Positions 1 through 11,288 of a stretch of DNA of 64,000 nucleotides are shown here, piece by piece. The stretch is from Rhea pennata. Lineage: Eukaryota > Chordata > Aves > Rheiformes > Rheidae. How positions within the stretch are numbered: the first letter of the stretch is position 1; each line of letters starts with the position of its first letter. A model generated the notes under the pieces. The model did no database searches, had not been told where the DNA came from, and was given only the letters and a program-made list of their open reading frames with translations. Where the stretch lies: contig NC_084687.1 in the NCBI RefSeq assembly GCF_028389875.1, forward strand, positions 1,886,611-1,950,610. The letters are read 5' to 3'. A program made the position numbers and the translations under genes.

Positions 1-292
1 CAACTAAAGTTCGTAAGTGCTGTGCTTGGACAGAATAGGGTGTTCAACTCCATGGTGTGAGTGGAGTTCAACATTCTGAAAAAATGTTGAAAAGGCTGTA
101 AACCCTCAGAATAGGTGGCTTAAGGTAATTGTTGATTAGGGAATTGGGATGGTAGGTCTATCTCTAGACAGCTGTTGTGAGGATTTTACTTTCACCTCTG
201 AGAACCTCAGTAGGTAGAATGCTGGCTTAGAGCGTCTGACATTCTTCCTGTGATCATTTATAAGATTTGGGGCATATCCCTGTTTTTCCATT

Positions 293-323
293 CCCCCTCC
301 CCTCCCCCCCCCTTTTTTTTTCT
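293..323 (+). repeat. Polypyrimidine tract
   Basis: A C-rich run followed directly by a T-rich run, homopurine on the other strand. Low-complexity sequence with no assigned role. Confidence 0.7.
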
Positions 324-1319
324 CCTGCTGTTCCTGAACTGTAGAATAAACTGCGTTCTGGTCCATTTTGCAGCCTGCTAGGCTCTCAAGTGTTCATGTG
401 TACTGTGGACTTAGAGGGAATTCCCTTCAACTTAAATCCTTTCTCAAGCTTTCTCTGTGCTCAGTTCTGAGTTACCACAAACTCACACATCCCCAGAACA
501 AACTGATGCTATGGTCTGTCTCCACAGAACCTTGGTCTGTGCCAGTCAGTCTTGCTGTGAGACCTATTTATATGGCTTTTCTGGAGCTGCTTCTGTGCTG
601 CCCAGCCTGCTGGACCACTCATGGTGGGAATCACCTGTCCAAACCCCAGTGAAGTGTTCAAATTGGATGGAGCCACCCATAAACTTTGTATGGTGGAGGA
701 AGGAAAAACAGGCAGTGAATCCCTGGTAGCAGATGTCTGCCTTGAATTAGATGAGCTACACCTAGGAGCACCATTTTTCCTACTGATAGTTTCATGGGCA
801 GCTCAGAGGAAGGTGCCCCCATTGCAGGTGGCACATTTGGGCAAATGAACCCTGCTGCTGCTGCTGAACATGTTGTGGAGGCAGACAGGAGCAGCTGGCT
901 TCAAGTGTTTCAGGGCAGTTTTTCCCTGAACATGGATGCCTTGGATGTGGAGTGGGCCTGTGCAATGGTGGGACTGCCAGGGATAATGACACGAGGGGCT
1001 GCATGCTATGAAATCAGGGATGGTGGGTCCCAGAGATGGTGCCTGCTGAGTATAATGTTTGAGAAGGGATGGGGGAAGCAGAGAATGTTTGTATCCAGCG
1101 TTGCGTTTTTGCTGGAAAGGGATCTGATGTGTGACAATGTGTGCAAAAGTGGCCTCCTAAAAGCCATGCTGTTCTGAGCAGGGGGAGTGTGCATCCTCTG
1201 GCTGGTGGGTGGCTGCCACCACTGGATGTTTCTGCCCTCCAAGGAAACTCTTGAAAGAGGTCAGGCACTCCTACTGCGGCAGAGTAAAATAACAGTGTCT
1301 CAAGAGAAACACTTTGTGT

Positions 1320-1329
1320 CCTTTTAAGG
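1320..1329 (+). promoter_or_regulatory. CSRP1: CArG box (candidate SRF site)
   Basis: CCTTTTAAGG is an exact match to CC(A/T)6GG and is palindromic. CSRP1 is known to have an SRF-dependent smooth-muscle enhancer in its first intron, so location and motif agree. Function is inferred. Confidence 0.5.
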
Positions 1330-2164
1330 CAATCCAAAAGCCTGAACTGGGATGATCCGGCCGAAAGGGAGGGATTTGGCAGCTGCTGAGCAGTGGTAGG
1401 AAGCCTGCAGGGCGTTGAGAAAAGTCTTCCTGGCTGCTGGGATCACACCCAAAAGCACAGCTCCTCTGATCTCTGGAGCCAGCAGAGCCTCCTCAGTCGG
1501 TCCCCCTTACTCAGGAGCCCTGTAGTCTGGTAACCTGGGCAGCTCCTTGTCTGTCCTCTGCCAAAATCCTCCATGTGGGGAGCCCCAGCTGACCCCACTC
1601 CAGCTGTGACCTGCTCTCTGCCTGTCCAGTCTACGTGCTCTCCCAGGCTCTTTCCTGGAGCCTGAAACAAGGCTCATGAAAACAAGGTTGAGATCAAATT
1701 CCTCTTTTTATTGCCTAACTGCATACTTTTATTCCAGGAAGATACTTGCCTTTTGCAGATACTGGAAGGTGATGAGGGTTTGAGCTCTTCATCCTGCCTT
1801 ATCTCTCTGCCTGATACTTATACAGCCCCCAGCTCTGCTGTGTTTTAGCATCCATCTTCCCAGCTGCCAAGCAGTGCTGCTAGCCTACTCATTGGCCAGG
1901 GAGGGCTGGAGGCCTAGAGATGGGGCTTAAATTGCCTGAGGTGACCTAGGGATTCAGAGCTACTGCAAGGAATGGCCTTGGCGGCTCTGTGTCCCCAGAT
2001 GCTCAGTGGTCCTGTTGGATCCCAGATCCCCCTTTGTCATTGCTGTGCAGCCAGAGTGAGGGGTTCTTGTTCATGAAGTGGAGTGGCATACCACCAAGAA
2101 GTGTTTGATTCTGTCACCTTTGTAACTGCTCTAGGTTGCTGTTAACCCTCTTTAGCCACCTCTT

Positions 2165-2690
2165 GGCTGCCTTAAACAAGCCCAGCTCCCTTGGCCTCTC
2201 CTTGTAGGCCACGTGCTGCAGTTCTCTACATCCGTCCTGAATGGTGGAGCCTGAAGCTGGACACAACTCCAAGTGCAGCTTGCCCAGCACCAAATAAAGG
2301 GATGATCACTTGCCTTGTTCTGCTGGCCACGCTTCTTGTGATTTATTCCCTCAGATTCAGTCTTATTGCCTTATTCATGATCTGAGTGCAGTGCTGGCTC
2401 TTACCTAGCCTGGCTCTGCCCTAACCCTCAGGTCCTTTCCTGCAGGGTCGCTATTCAGCCAGTTGCGTCCTGGCCAGGATCTATACATGGAGTTACTCTG
2501 CAGCAAGTGCATAAGTCTGCTTCTCCTTTTTGAATGCCTTGAAGTTTCTGTTGGCCCAGTCTTCAAATTCATCAAGGACCATTTGAGTTGTGGGTCTGTC
2601 ACTTGTGTTAGCCATTCACTATATTTTGGTTTCATCTGCAAATCTGCAGATCAATAAGCCTCTTGGTCTTGTGTCATCAGAGAGATTTCA
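2165..2690 (-). mobile_element. Old CR1 LINE fragment
   Basis: The + strand resembles the reverse complement of avian CR1. Recognisable blocks are AAACAAGCCCAGCTCCCT near 2175, the AATAAAGGGATGATCACTTG block near 2293, CTGGCCACGCTTCTTG near 2322, and TTTCATCTGCAAATCTGCAG near 2630. It is highly diverged with no open reverse transcriptase frame, so it is an old, dead copy. The ends are approximate. Confidence 0.65.
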
Positions 2691-3418
2691 GATTGAAATG
2701 CCCAAATGCAAGGAGAGCTTGGAATTGGCCAGGCAGGCATGGCTAATAAGGCTATGGAGGACATGATGAGAGAGCTCACTGTGTTTGGTGCTATCACGGG
2801 TGCCCGCTCTTGGCCTCTGAGCAACCCTGACCTCAGCCCTATCTTGTGGTGGTAGAAATGGAAGAGATGTTCAGCTGGGGACACAAAACAAATGTTTCCA
2901 GCTGGGGTGACAATCTATGCAACTTTCCAGCACCGAGGATTGGTCTCCCTGGCTATTGCTTTGCTGTCCTGTCAGGGGGTAATAGCAGGGCTGTGGTCTA
3001 ATGAGGCACCAGTGCTAAGTATCTCTGTGTGCTCTGTCTTCCATCATCTTTCTGCTTCCTCCCTTTCCTTGTACAGAAAAGAGCTGGCAAGTTCCAGAGT
3101 TTACAGGACATGGGGATTTCTGCTTCTCTTGTCAGTCATCTGTAGAAGCAGATGATACTAATAGTGATGGCACCTTGGGCATCCTAAGTTCTGCTAATTA
3201 TCAGCCCTGCTGTTCTGTGCAAACAGCAAATATTCCTGGGTCGTCTCCACATGTGTGCATTTGGAAGAGCCATAGGAGAGAGCTGCGGGACTTCTGCTCA
3301 AAGGGGTCTGTTCAGGGAGCCTGGCTGCTCCCCAGCCCTTCCAGGTGGCAGCTGCCCAACCTGTGCCCTGTGTGGCCTCCTGTGATGACGTTATTTTTGC
3401 CTATGCCTTTTCCGCAGG

Positions 3419-3530
3419 ATGCCGAACTGGGGTGGAGGGAAGAAGTGTGGCGTGTGCCAGAAGGCAGTGTACTTCGCTGAGGAGGTGCAGTGTGAAGGCA
3501 ACAGCTTCCACAAGTCCTGTTTCTTGTGCA
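3419..3530 (+). CDS. CSRP1: CSRP1 first coding exon
   Basis: Acceptor AG at 3416-3417, start codon at 3419, donor GTGAGT at 3531. It encodes [13 protein letters not shown] and the first zinc finger of LIM1, and ends one base into the Met38 codon. Confidence 0.96.
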
Positions 3531-6500
3531 GTGAGTACCAACCCTTCCCTCTCCCCTTCCGCCCCTGCTTCCTGGCTCTCTGCCGAGAGGAGGCCTCGTC
3601 ATGTTCTGTTTATGGGCCGTGTAAACACTCATTAGGCTTCCTCTACAAACAGCCTGGCTGTGGGAGCCGTATGGCAGGCCTTCCGCTGTTCTCCAGACTT
3701 GGGAGTGGGATTCGCTGAAGGAACACAGATCATCCTAGGATGCCAGGGGCCATCCAAGCTGTCAGGGTTGATTTGAACCAGCATCCATGTAAAGACTGTT
3801 TGTCCTTACACCGAGGAAATGCTTGTCTGAGTCCTCTAGGCTGTCTCTGGATGTGCAAGAGTGTGTGACAGGGGCTCTCCAAATAGTGTTGGCAGGGGGT
3901 GGCACATCCCATGCACTGCTGTGGAGTGATGCTAGCTCTAGTCCTCAATGGGGCTTTGCCGTATAGGTGAGGTTGGCTAGGCCTTGGGAGCTGATGTGCG
4001 ATGTGCCCACGTGTTCAGTGTCCCAGCTGGTGGGAAGAAGATGTGGTCTGGTTCTATCCCTTCTACAGATGCAGGGCCTTCTGTGAAGTCCTAAAGCATC
4101 ATATTCAGCCTGCCTGCAGCATTTCTGACTTAATGTCACCTCTAGAGAAGGGCAGCAGAACAGGATCTGGCTGAGGGTTAACTCAGTGCAGAAACCACTT
4201 CCTCTGTGTGCTCTACAGGAACGTAAAAATACTCTCATATTCATGCTGCAGTATCCCCAGGCACCCTTCCCCTCCCTTTGGGGATACCAAGGCAGCAGTG
4301 TGGGGACAGGTGAGTAGTGGTATATTACTAAAAGGAACACCCACCTCAAACCTCTAAAATCCAGATTCAGAGGGGTTGCAGGGTACTGTGAATAAAAAGA
4401 TTACCATTGTCCTCAACCAGATTGTCCTCCCTTGAAGACTGTCCCATAACAGAACTATTGATTCTCAAGTGTCAGTAGGAACGTGCAAGCTCCTAGTGTT
4501 CACTGATGGCTCATTAACATGTGATATCCAGCACAGAGTGAGTAGAACTGCATCTTCAGAGCCATCCTTGCAGTGGGACCCCACTGAGGTTTAACATTTT
4601 CTCAGCTTGGACCTGCATTGTGTTCCCAGTTTTACTGTTCTGTTGCAGGAGGGAGGACAGACGGGTAGAAAACAGCTCTAGAGCCTAGGAATAGGCAAAC
4701 AACTAGAATTAATGTCAGTAGACCTATTCCAGGTGAAAAATAGCAGGGTCTTCATGGGGCCAGTCTGTGCTGTGCTCTTGTGTCCACCTAGCTAGATACT
4801 GGATGCTGCTTGGCCAGTCTGTCTGGGATGTTATGTACATCGATGCATGCAGAAGTGGCAGATGATGTTGCTGCATCTGTTTTCTGCACTTCGTGAGCAG
4901 TGTCGGCCAGCACGGCCAGTAGTTCTCATACTTGGGAGTTTCGAGTCTGAACACTTCGCTCTTCTGTTTTGACTCAAGGAGACAAAAGGAGAACTGCTGA
5001 GAGAGGCTTTTGCCCTGGGTGGATAGGAGAGACTGGCAGGTTGTGGCTGTATCGTGGCGGTGCTGGCAGCTGCTCTCTGCAGCAGGAAGTTTTATTTCTC
5101 CTGTAGCCTCAGATAAGGTGGGTGGGGAGTGTTAAGGAACCAGCCCAGACATTGCTTCGAGAAGGGAATACATGGCCAAAGCACGGAAGAAGGTGGGATT
5201 GTCTTTTCATGGATCCACGTATGCTTCCACCAGCTCTTCCTGTCCAGGCAGCGGATTGCATGCTGGCTACCTGCTGTTTCCAGTCCTGTGCCACAAGTTA
5301 TTTCTAATGCTAAATCACACTGAACTCCTCCTCTGTTCCTGGCCTGTTCCCCAGTGTTATATTTGGGCCCCATCAGGGAATTTGAACCCACTATCTTTAG
5401 TAGAGGAAAAACAAATATTATGAACTGATTTACCAAAAACAAAAAGGAGCCAAACCTACCACAGTGTATTAGAACTAGAGATAGACTCAGGAAGGGACAC
5501 AGTGATTGACTGAGTGGCACTGTTCCAGCTGAGTTAATAGTACAAGGCAGGAATGTAATGTAATGAGGCCAGTGTTTGGCCTCTAAAGGTAACAGCAGCT
5601 CCTGTGTAAATCATTTGGTGCAGCGTCTCAGCTGCTCTTAGAAAAAACAAAGGGTCCTTAACTCGGAGTGCAGCGTGCTAGAATTTCAGCAGTGCAGAAA
5701 CCCTGGAGTGAGGCCTGATTTCCAGGAAGCAGATTGGGAAAGAGGTTTTTCTGTTGCCTTATTAAACATCTATGGCTACTGAAGATGAGTGACTGCAGAA
5801 AGCTTAGGCTAGAGACAGCCTAAATCAGCCCAGCATGGGGGTGGGAAGGAAAAGGCAGATAGTATTGGTAACACTCAATATCATCCCTAGGAGAAAGCCA
5901 TTTAAACCTGTCAGTGAAAGGGGCCAATTCCAGTCCTAGATGATCTGTCTAAACGCAGAGTTGCTCCTGATTATCTCCATAATGCAGAAACAATCCCAAA
6001 GCCAGCACATTAACTTGGCAGCTCTGGGTGGGGGGACCAGTTTACTACAGCTGCTTTCCTGGACAGGTGGAGATGAGTGCTCTTTTCCTGCTGTTAAGTG
6101 GGCCTAGAGCCCCAGCTTCTGCTGCAGTGGCATGGGGAAGCCCTTAACCAGTGGACAACCCTGAGAGAGCCTCCTGAGATGGCAGGACATGTTTTCTTTT
6201 CCACCTCCTACTCCCTGCAACAGTGCATGGGCTTCTCCACAGCCCCAGAGGAAGAGCACCATATTTAGTAATTGGGCTGAGGAACGCTGCCTCTCACCCC
6301 CGTATTTAGCGTGTGTTTGTTTTGCTCCGGGAGGAGTGCTCTGCTGCGGTTGCATTCTTACAATATGGGTAAAGGGCAAGAAACTTTTCTTCTGGCAAAG
6401 AGGCAAGCAGCTTGCTGAGGGCCTTGACATTTAAGGCATGTAAGCAGATTTGGGGGAAGGCTGTGTCGCAGTTGTAACAGGATCTGCTTTGGAGCTGGCT

Positions 6501-9500
6501 GCCGGCTCTGTGGACTCTGCCCCAGGTATTTTGATCCTGTACTGGGGCGGTTAAACACCGGAGGTTCCTCTGAGCCCCATTTGGATTCTGCTCCGCTCCC
6601 GTTGCGGCTTGCTGAATTGTTTGTTCCAGGAAGCATTTGAAAGCCAATGTGGAGGCTGAGATCAGAGCTGGGACGGCAGTCAAGAAAATCTAAGAATCGG
6701 GAAAGCAGCCTGTGTGGCCTGCTCCCAACACCAGGCTCGGGCTGAGGACTGGTTCAGCTGGATCCCCTGAGCCTTGCTGCTGTCTCCTCATGAAGTTCTT
6801 TGAGGCTAAGTGCAGAAAAGGCCCAGATCTCTGGTGCATTTGAGCATCTCCTCCCCTTGTTCCAAAGAGGAGGGAGAAACTGAACTTAGAGAATCTAGAC
6901 TATATTCACTGGCTGCTTATCTGGGCTTTCAACCCTTGTACTGCTCCCTTTATATTATATCTGTATTAATCCCAAACATTTGAACACTCAGCTGAGTTAG
7001 ACCTCATCGGCTGAGACTGCTCATCTTACTCATCAGAGGTGACACATGTTTGCATGAACGTCTTTCACTGTGGTCTCAGGGCACTGAGAGACAGCTATAA
7101 GCAATGGCTTGATGTAGTTAAAAATTATAGTGCATCAGCTGTCGTGATGACTGCAGATGTGCTTTTAGTCTGTCCAAACATGAGGGAAAATATTTGCTTA
7201 AATTACTTGCCACCTGAGTGCGTATTGCTGTATGTTTGCAGTGGACTGGGACTGTGTGCAGAGCTGCAGCTGGACACTGAGATTCTCGTGCATGTGAATT
7301 CTGCAGTGACCTTCTGCAGTGCCCGCTGTCCTGGCTTAAGTGCAATTCCCATTTTTCTAAACTGCTTCCACCAAGAATGTTGGCATCGACAGGTTTAACA
7401 TAGCTTTTTCCTTATTATCAACCTTGTGGCTTTGGTTGCTTCCTTTTAAAGCCGGACAATGTTCTTGTTGTGATCCTTATCTCCAGCTGTTTTGCACGCG
7501 TTCCATTTTAACAATGATCTTGTCTAGAGTTTCCTTGCTTCTCAAAGGCTGAGCTATACTATACCTTGTGAGAACTTGTTTTCTCCAACAAATTAGTGAG
7601 CTCTCGTGCGCAGGGCTAATGGGATGACCTTCCCCTCTTTTCTAGTGGTCTGTAAGAAGAACTTGGACAGCACCACTGTTGCTGTGCATGGAGAAGAGAT
7701 CTACTGCAAGTCCTGCTATGGCAAGAAGTACGGTCCCAAGGGCTACGGATATGGACAAGGAGCAGGGACCCTGAGCACTGACAAGGGCGAGTCTCTGGGA
7801 ATCAAATATGAAGAGTGAGTTTAAGTGTTTTGGGGGTATTTTTTTTTAATTGGAGCTGTTGCTGGCACCTTCTTCCTCACATCCTGCTGCTTGTGATGCT
7901 TAACTGTGCAGCTCAGCAAACCATGCTAAACTTCCAGTATTTCTTAATCTAGAGCATGCCATGGCCTGCACTGCTTTTATGTTCCTCTGATAAAATCAGC
8001 TGACCCCTACTTGACCACCCTGTGACACATAGCCATTTTTCTGCCTTGCTTTTGGGATTGAAGGTGTCCCGGAGCTAGTTGAGAGTCAAACTCCAAGCTT
8101 CAGGCCCGTCTGTGCACTCAGGGAGGAGCGTAAAGCCTGGCTTAAGCCAGCTGTCTTGGTTGCACAGAGAAATTGAAGAATCAACCTCATCCTGTCTCAT
8201 AATACAGGTAGCTCACAGGTAACTTGGCTCAGATAAATTTCTGCAGGGACTAGATAGGTCATCCATCTACAAGCTTACATGGCAGAGGAAACAGCTTTGC
8301 ATAGCATTAATAGGGCAGAAGGAGCTGCTAGCCAGTTTGCTGGGGAGCTTGCTGAGTCCTGAGCATGCCACATAGCTGTGGCAGGAGGCCCACATCTGCC
8401 CTGAACTTCTCAGTTGGATGGGGGCTTGGTAGGTCATGTCCCCACCCCACTGACCATATTGCTGCTCACCACCTGACATACAGGGGTGGTGGGGCTGAAG
8501 TTTCTATGGGGCTCAACAGCATCATGCCCTAAGCTCTAGGCCACCAGACCTGGTTTGGGATTTGTGATCCCACAGCTTCTCCCTCCTCCTTCATGTTTGG
8601 CAGCGCTAATAATAACCTCCCTCCCTTCCACAGGGGACAGCCCCACCGACCCACCAACAATCCTAACTTCTCTGGAATGGCCCAGAAAGTAGGAGGTTCT
8701 GATGGGTGTCCTCGCTGTGGCCAAGCAGTGTATGCAGCTGAGAAGGTGATTGGAGCTGGAAAGGTAAGAAGAGGGTTGTAGTGTTTGGGGACATGCACAG
8801 ACTATGAGTTGCTGTGTAGCAGGGAGACTTACACAGAAGGTCTTGACCAGGCCTATGGGTAATTACAGGCCAGACTGCCAACACCTCCAACTGGAACTAG
8901 GCTTGGAGTCCAACGTGCTAAGCTTATATGGAAGTCTGGTGCCTAAATGAGACCTCAGCACACCTGAAAACCAGGTTTTCTAAGCCACCTCACTCTTCCA
9001 GACACGTGGATTGGAGAGAAGTACATTTCATAACAAATAACTGAACTGCTGCTCTGCGGAGGTCAAAGTAGAGGTCCCTGCAGCTAGAAGTGTTGGGAGG
9101 ATGAACACCGATGTGAGACATAGTTACTGCTGTCACTAGCTGAATGAGCAATGGCGTCAGTCCAAATCTGAGGCATTGGAATGAATTTCAGTGGTCAGCA
9201 CTGCCAGTAGGGTAGTCCCCTGTATAGCATGGGGTCGCTTCCTGCTATGCGAGTTGTGGGACCCAGAGTGACGTCCATGTCCCAAAGCAAACCTCCCTCC
9301 GGGGAAGAGTACTTGTGCAGAGCTTGCAAAGGTAGCTAGGTCAGGCCACTTGGCTTAGTGCTACAGAGGCCTGAGCAGCCATATTCAGAAAGCCTCACCC
9401 ACCTTACTGCATCCTTACCATGATATGTTGCCAGGACTCTGGTGCTGGCTGAAGCTGAGACACTCGCTGACCTCTGCTGTGTTCTATCTTCTCCAGGATT

Positions 9501-10939
9501 TCTGTGTTTGTCCTCTTTCCCCAGAGCAAAGAGGAGGAGTTTGGTTGAAAGAAATAGGCTCCCAGCATCATCATACTTAGGCAGTCAGTGGAGGAATTCT
9601 TGATGGATATCTTGAGGGTCAGCCCAGGGTGAGAAAACAAACTTACCCTTAAAATCATGATGCGGGTGCTAGGCTTGCTGGTAGGCTTCTGTGTTCAGCG
9701 TTTATGAGGAACCAGAGCTGGCAAAGCAATTACATTCAAGCAAACCAGAGAGGATTCCAGAGTGTGTGTTTCATGTGCTAATGTTTGCTGGATGACTCCA
9801 TCCGCTACCTCCTCCTCCAGCCCCAATTTCACATTTTCTTCCAAAAAAGGTTTCATGTTTTCCAAACTATTTTTTTTTAATTCTTTCATGAGTAGCGCTG
9901 GCTGCTCTACGGTCTGCTTAGAGTCTGTGAGTTGATTTATCCCTTGAGTGCTGGCAGAGTCATGGGAGAGTTTTATTTTTAAATATCGACTCTTGCGTTC
10001 TTAATATTTGCTGTTGCCTTCCTTGGAGCTGTAGTAGCATAGAGGCAGGTATCCTGATGTCACCACTGGCAGGGGTACAGCAACAGTAGATTTACTAATT
10101 TGGAGGAGTTTACTAATTTTACATTTTATGTTTACTGATTTTTGGGTGTAAGGTAAAGGACTGCATTTCTCAGAAGAAAACACTGAGTTGGTGAGAGGAC
10201 TGACTCACCAGAGGGTCTGTTTTGCTGATGTTTGGGACCATCTAAGCAGCTAGGTTTATGGAGTTGGGTCAGGAACAGGGCCTCCAAAGAAGGGCAGTGT
10301 TGCTGCTGCTGTGGAGGGCTGGGACCCCATGTGATAGTCAAAGCATTACTATCCTGTCACTGTGTATTCTCTGACTGGGCTCTACTCCTGTCCCCACAGT
10401 CCTGGCACAAGTCCTGTTTCCGTTGTGCCAAATGTGGCAAAAGCCTGGAATCCACCACCCTGGCAGACAAAGATGGGGAGATCTATTGCAAAGGTGAGCA
10501 TCACTTTCCCTGCTGCCTCCCAGCAGGCACAGAGAGGATCCTGATTGCAGGTCCTACGAGAATCCAGGGTGGTTTATCCTGGAATCCAAAGAGTGGAGAC
10601 TTTGCTTTAAATAACTGTGCAGGGAACTGGAATGGGACCAAAGTATGGGGAGGTGGTGACCTCCAGCAACGATGTAAGGGGTCTGACTTGGTACTTGCTC
10701 GGGGATTTCCATGCTACACCTGGGGCCTCTGTTTCACCAACAAATGTAGCAAATCCTGCTCTGTTTGGGCAGTACTTACTTCAAGAAAAAAGACCTCCTT
10801 CTGTTCAGATGCTCCCTCCGTGCTACTGGCCTTACCTGACTCTTTCTTCCCTTCCTTTGCAGGCTGCTACGCCAAGAACTTCGGGCCCAAGGGCTTTGGC
10901 TTTGGGCAGGGAGCTGGGGCACTCATCCATTCGCAGTGA
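3419..10939 (+). CDS. CSRP1: CSRP1, cysteine and glycine-rich protein 1 (five coding exons)
   Basis: The joined exons 3419-3530, 7646-7814, 8634-8763, 10400-10493 and 10863-10939 give 582 nt, 193 residues plus stop, the same length as the human protein. All junctions are GT-AG and keep frame. CSRP1 is a LIM-only adaptor that binds alpha-actinin and zyxin on actin filaments and also acts in the nucleus with SRF and GATA factors in smooth muscle (family knowledge). The first LIM domain spans about residues 10-61 (C10, C13, H31, C34, C37, C40, C58, C61). The second starts at C119 and C122. Each is followed by a glycine-rich stretch, and KKYGPK at 64-69 fits the known nuclear signal. The start ATG lies one base after the acceptor, as expected when exon 1 is non-coding and upstream of the window. 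The linker at 95-113 differs from chicken and human as I remember them. Identification is very secure. Confidence 0.97.
3531..7645 (+). other. CSRP1: CSRP1 intron 2 (4.1 kb)
   Basis: Bounded by GTGAGT and TTTTCTAG. No exon, RNA gene or repeat family is recognised. The 119-codon open frame at 7039-7398 has no family resemblance and is treated as chance. Confidence 0.85.
7646..7814 (+). CDS. CSRP1: CSRP1 second coding exon
   Basis: The acceptor is TTTTCTAG before 7646 and the donor is GTGAGT at 7815. It completes Met38 and encodes the second finger of LIM1, the KKYGPK basic motif and the first glycine-rich repeat. Confidence 0.96.
7815..8633 (+). other. CSRP1: CSRP1 intron 3
   Basis: GTGAGT to CCACAG. 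Nothing further recognised in its 819 bases. Confidence 0.9.
8634..8763 (+). CDS. CSRP1: CSRP1 third coding exon
   Basis: Acceptor CCACAG ends at 8633; donor GTAAGA begins at 8764. It encodes the inter-LIM linker ([18 protein letters not shown]) and the first part of LIM2 from CPRC to GAGK. Confidence 0.96.
8764..10399 (+). other. CSRP1: CSRP1 intron 4
   Basis: GTAAGA to CCCCACAG, 1636 bases. An A/T-rich stretch lies near 9840-10150. Nothing further recognised. Confidence 0.9.
10400..10493 (+). CDS. CSRP1: CSRP1 fourth coding exon
   Basis: Acceptor CCCCACAG ends at 10399; donor GTGAGC begins at 10494. It encodes [14 protein letters not shown] through EIYCK in LIM2. The following 369-nt intron has no stop in this frame. 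Confidence 0.96.
10494..10862 (+). other. CSRP1: CSRP1 intron 5, in-frame and stop-free
   Basis: 369 nt (123 codons) between good splice sites with no stop in the CSRP1 reading frame. If retained, it would insert 123 residues inside the second zinc finger of LIM2. Normal removal is assumed because the spliced protein matches the family exactly. Confidence 0.8.
10863..10939 (+). CDS. CSRP1: CSRP1 last coding exon
   Basis: Acceptor TTTGCAG ends at 10862 and the stop TGA is at 10937-10939. It encodes [15 protein letters not shown] and ends ALIHSQ, completing LIM2 and the second glycine-rich repeat. Confidence 0.96.
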
Positions 10940-11282
10940 GGCACCCAGGGCCCAGCACTCCACTCACACTGGGCTTCTCCGGACCAGTCTTTACCACCTG
11001 ACCCTTTCCACGCTCGCAGTGAGCACCCTTATAGTAATCAGTAACCACCTGCTACTTCACAGCACAAATTCATTCCTCTCTGCCCTGACCCAGCACACTC
11101 TGGGGGTCCCTCCATCAGTCTCAGCAGGCCCTGCTGGTACAAATACAGATGGGAGACACATCTCACAGATGCACGCAGTGAGCCTATCCTCCAAAAATGT
11201 TCTACTCAATATTATCCATGAAGGCACCTTCATCCTGCCAGGATGTGCATGCAGCCATGCAGTGCTGTGTCACAGAGCAAGT

Positions 11283-11288
11283 AATAAA
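11283..11288 (+). terminator. CSRP1: Poly(A) signal, proximal, CSRP1
   Basis: Exact AATAAA, 344 bases after the stop codon. Confidence 0.5.

Larger units (their letters stand above)
1..3417 (+). other. CSRP1: Probable 3' part of CSRP1 intron 1
   Basis: No coding exon is recognisable. In vertebrates CSRP1 exon 1 is non-coding and lies upstream, so this is inferred to be intron. It holds a pyrimidine-rich tract at about 293-323, a perfect CArG box at 1320-1329 and an old CR1 fragment at about 2165-2690. The short open frames on both strands overlap each other and match nothing I know. Confidence 0.6.

Noticed and set aside
7039-7398. 119-codon frame in CSRP1 intron 2
   Set aside because: No recognisable domain, no splice sites placing it in CSRP1, and length within chance for this much sequence.
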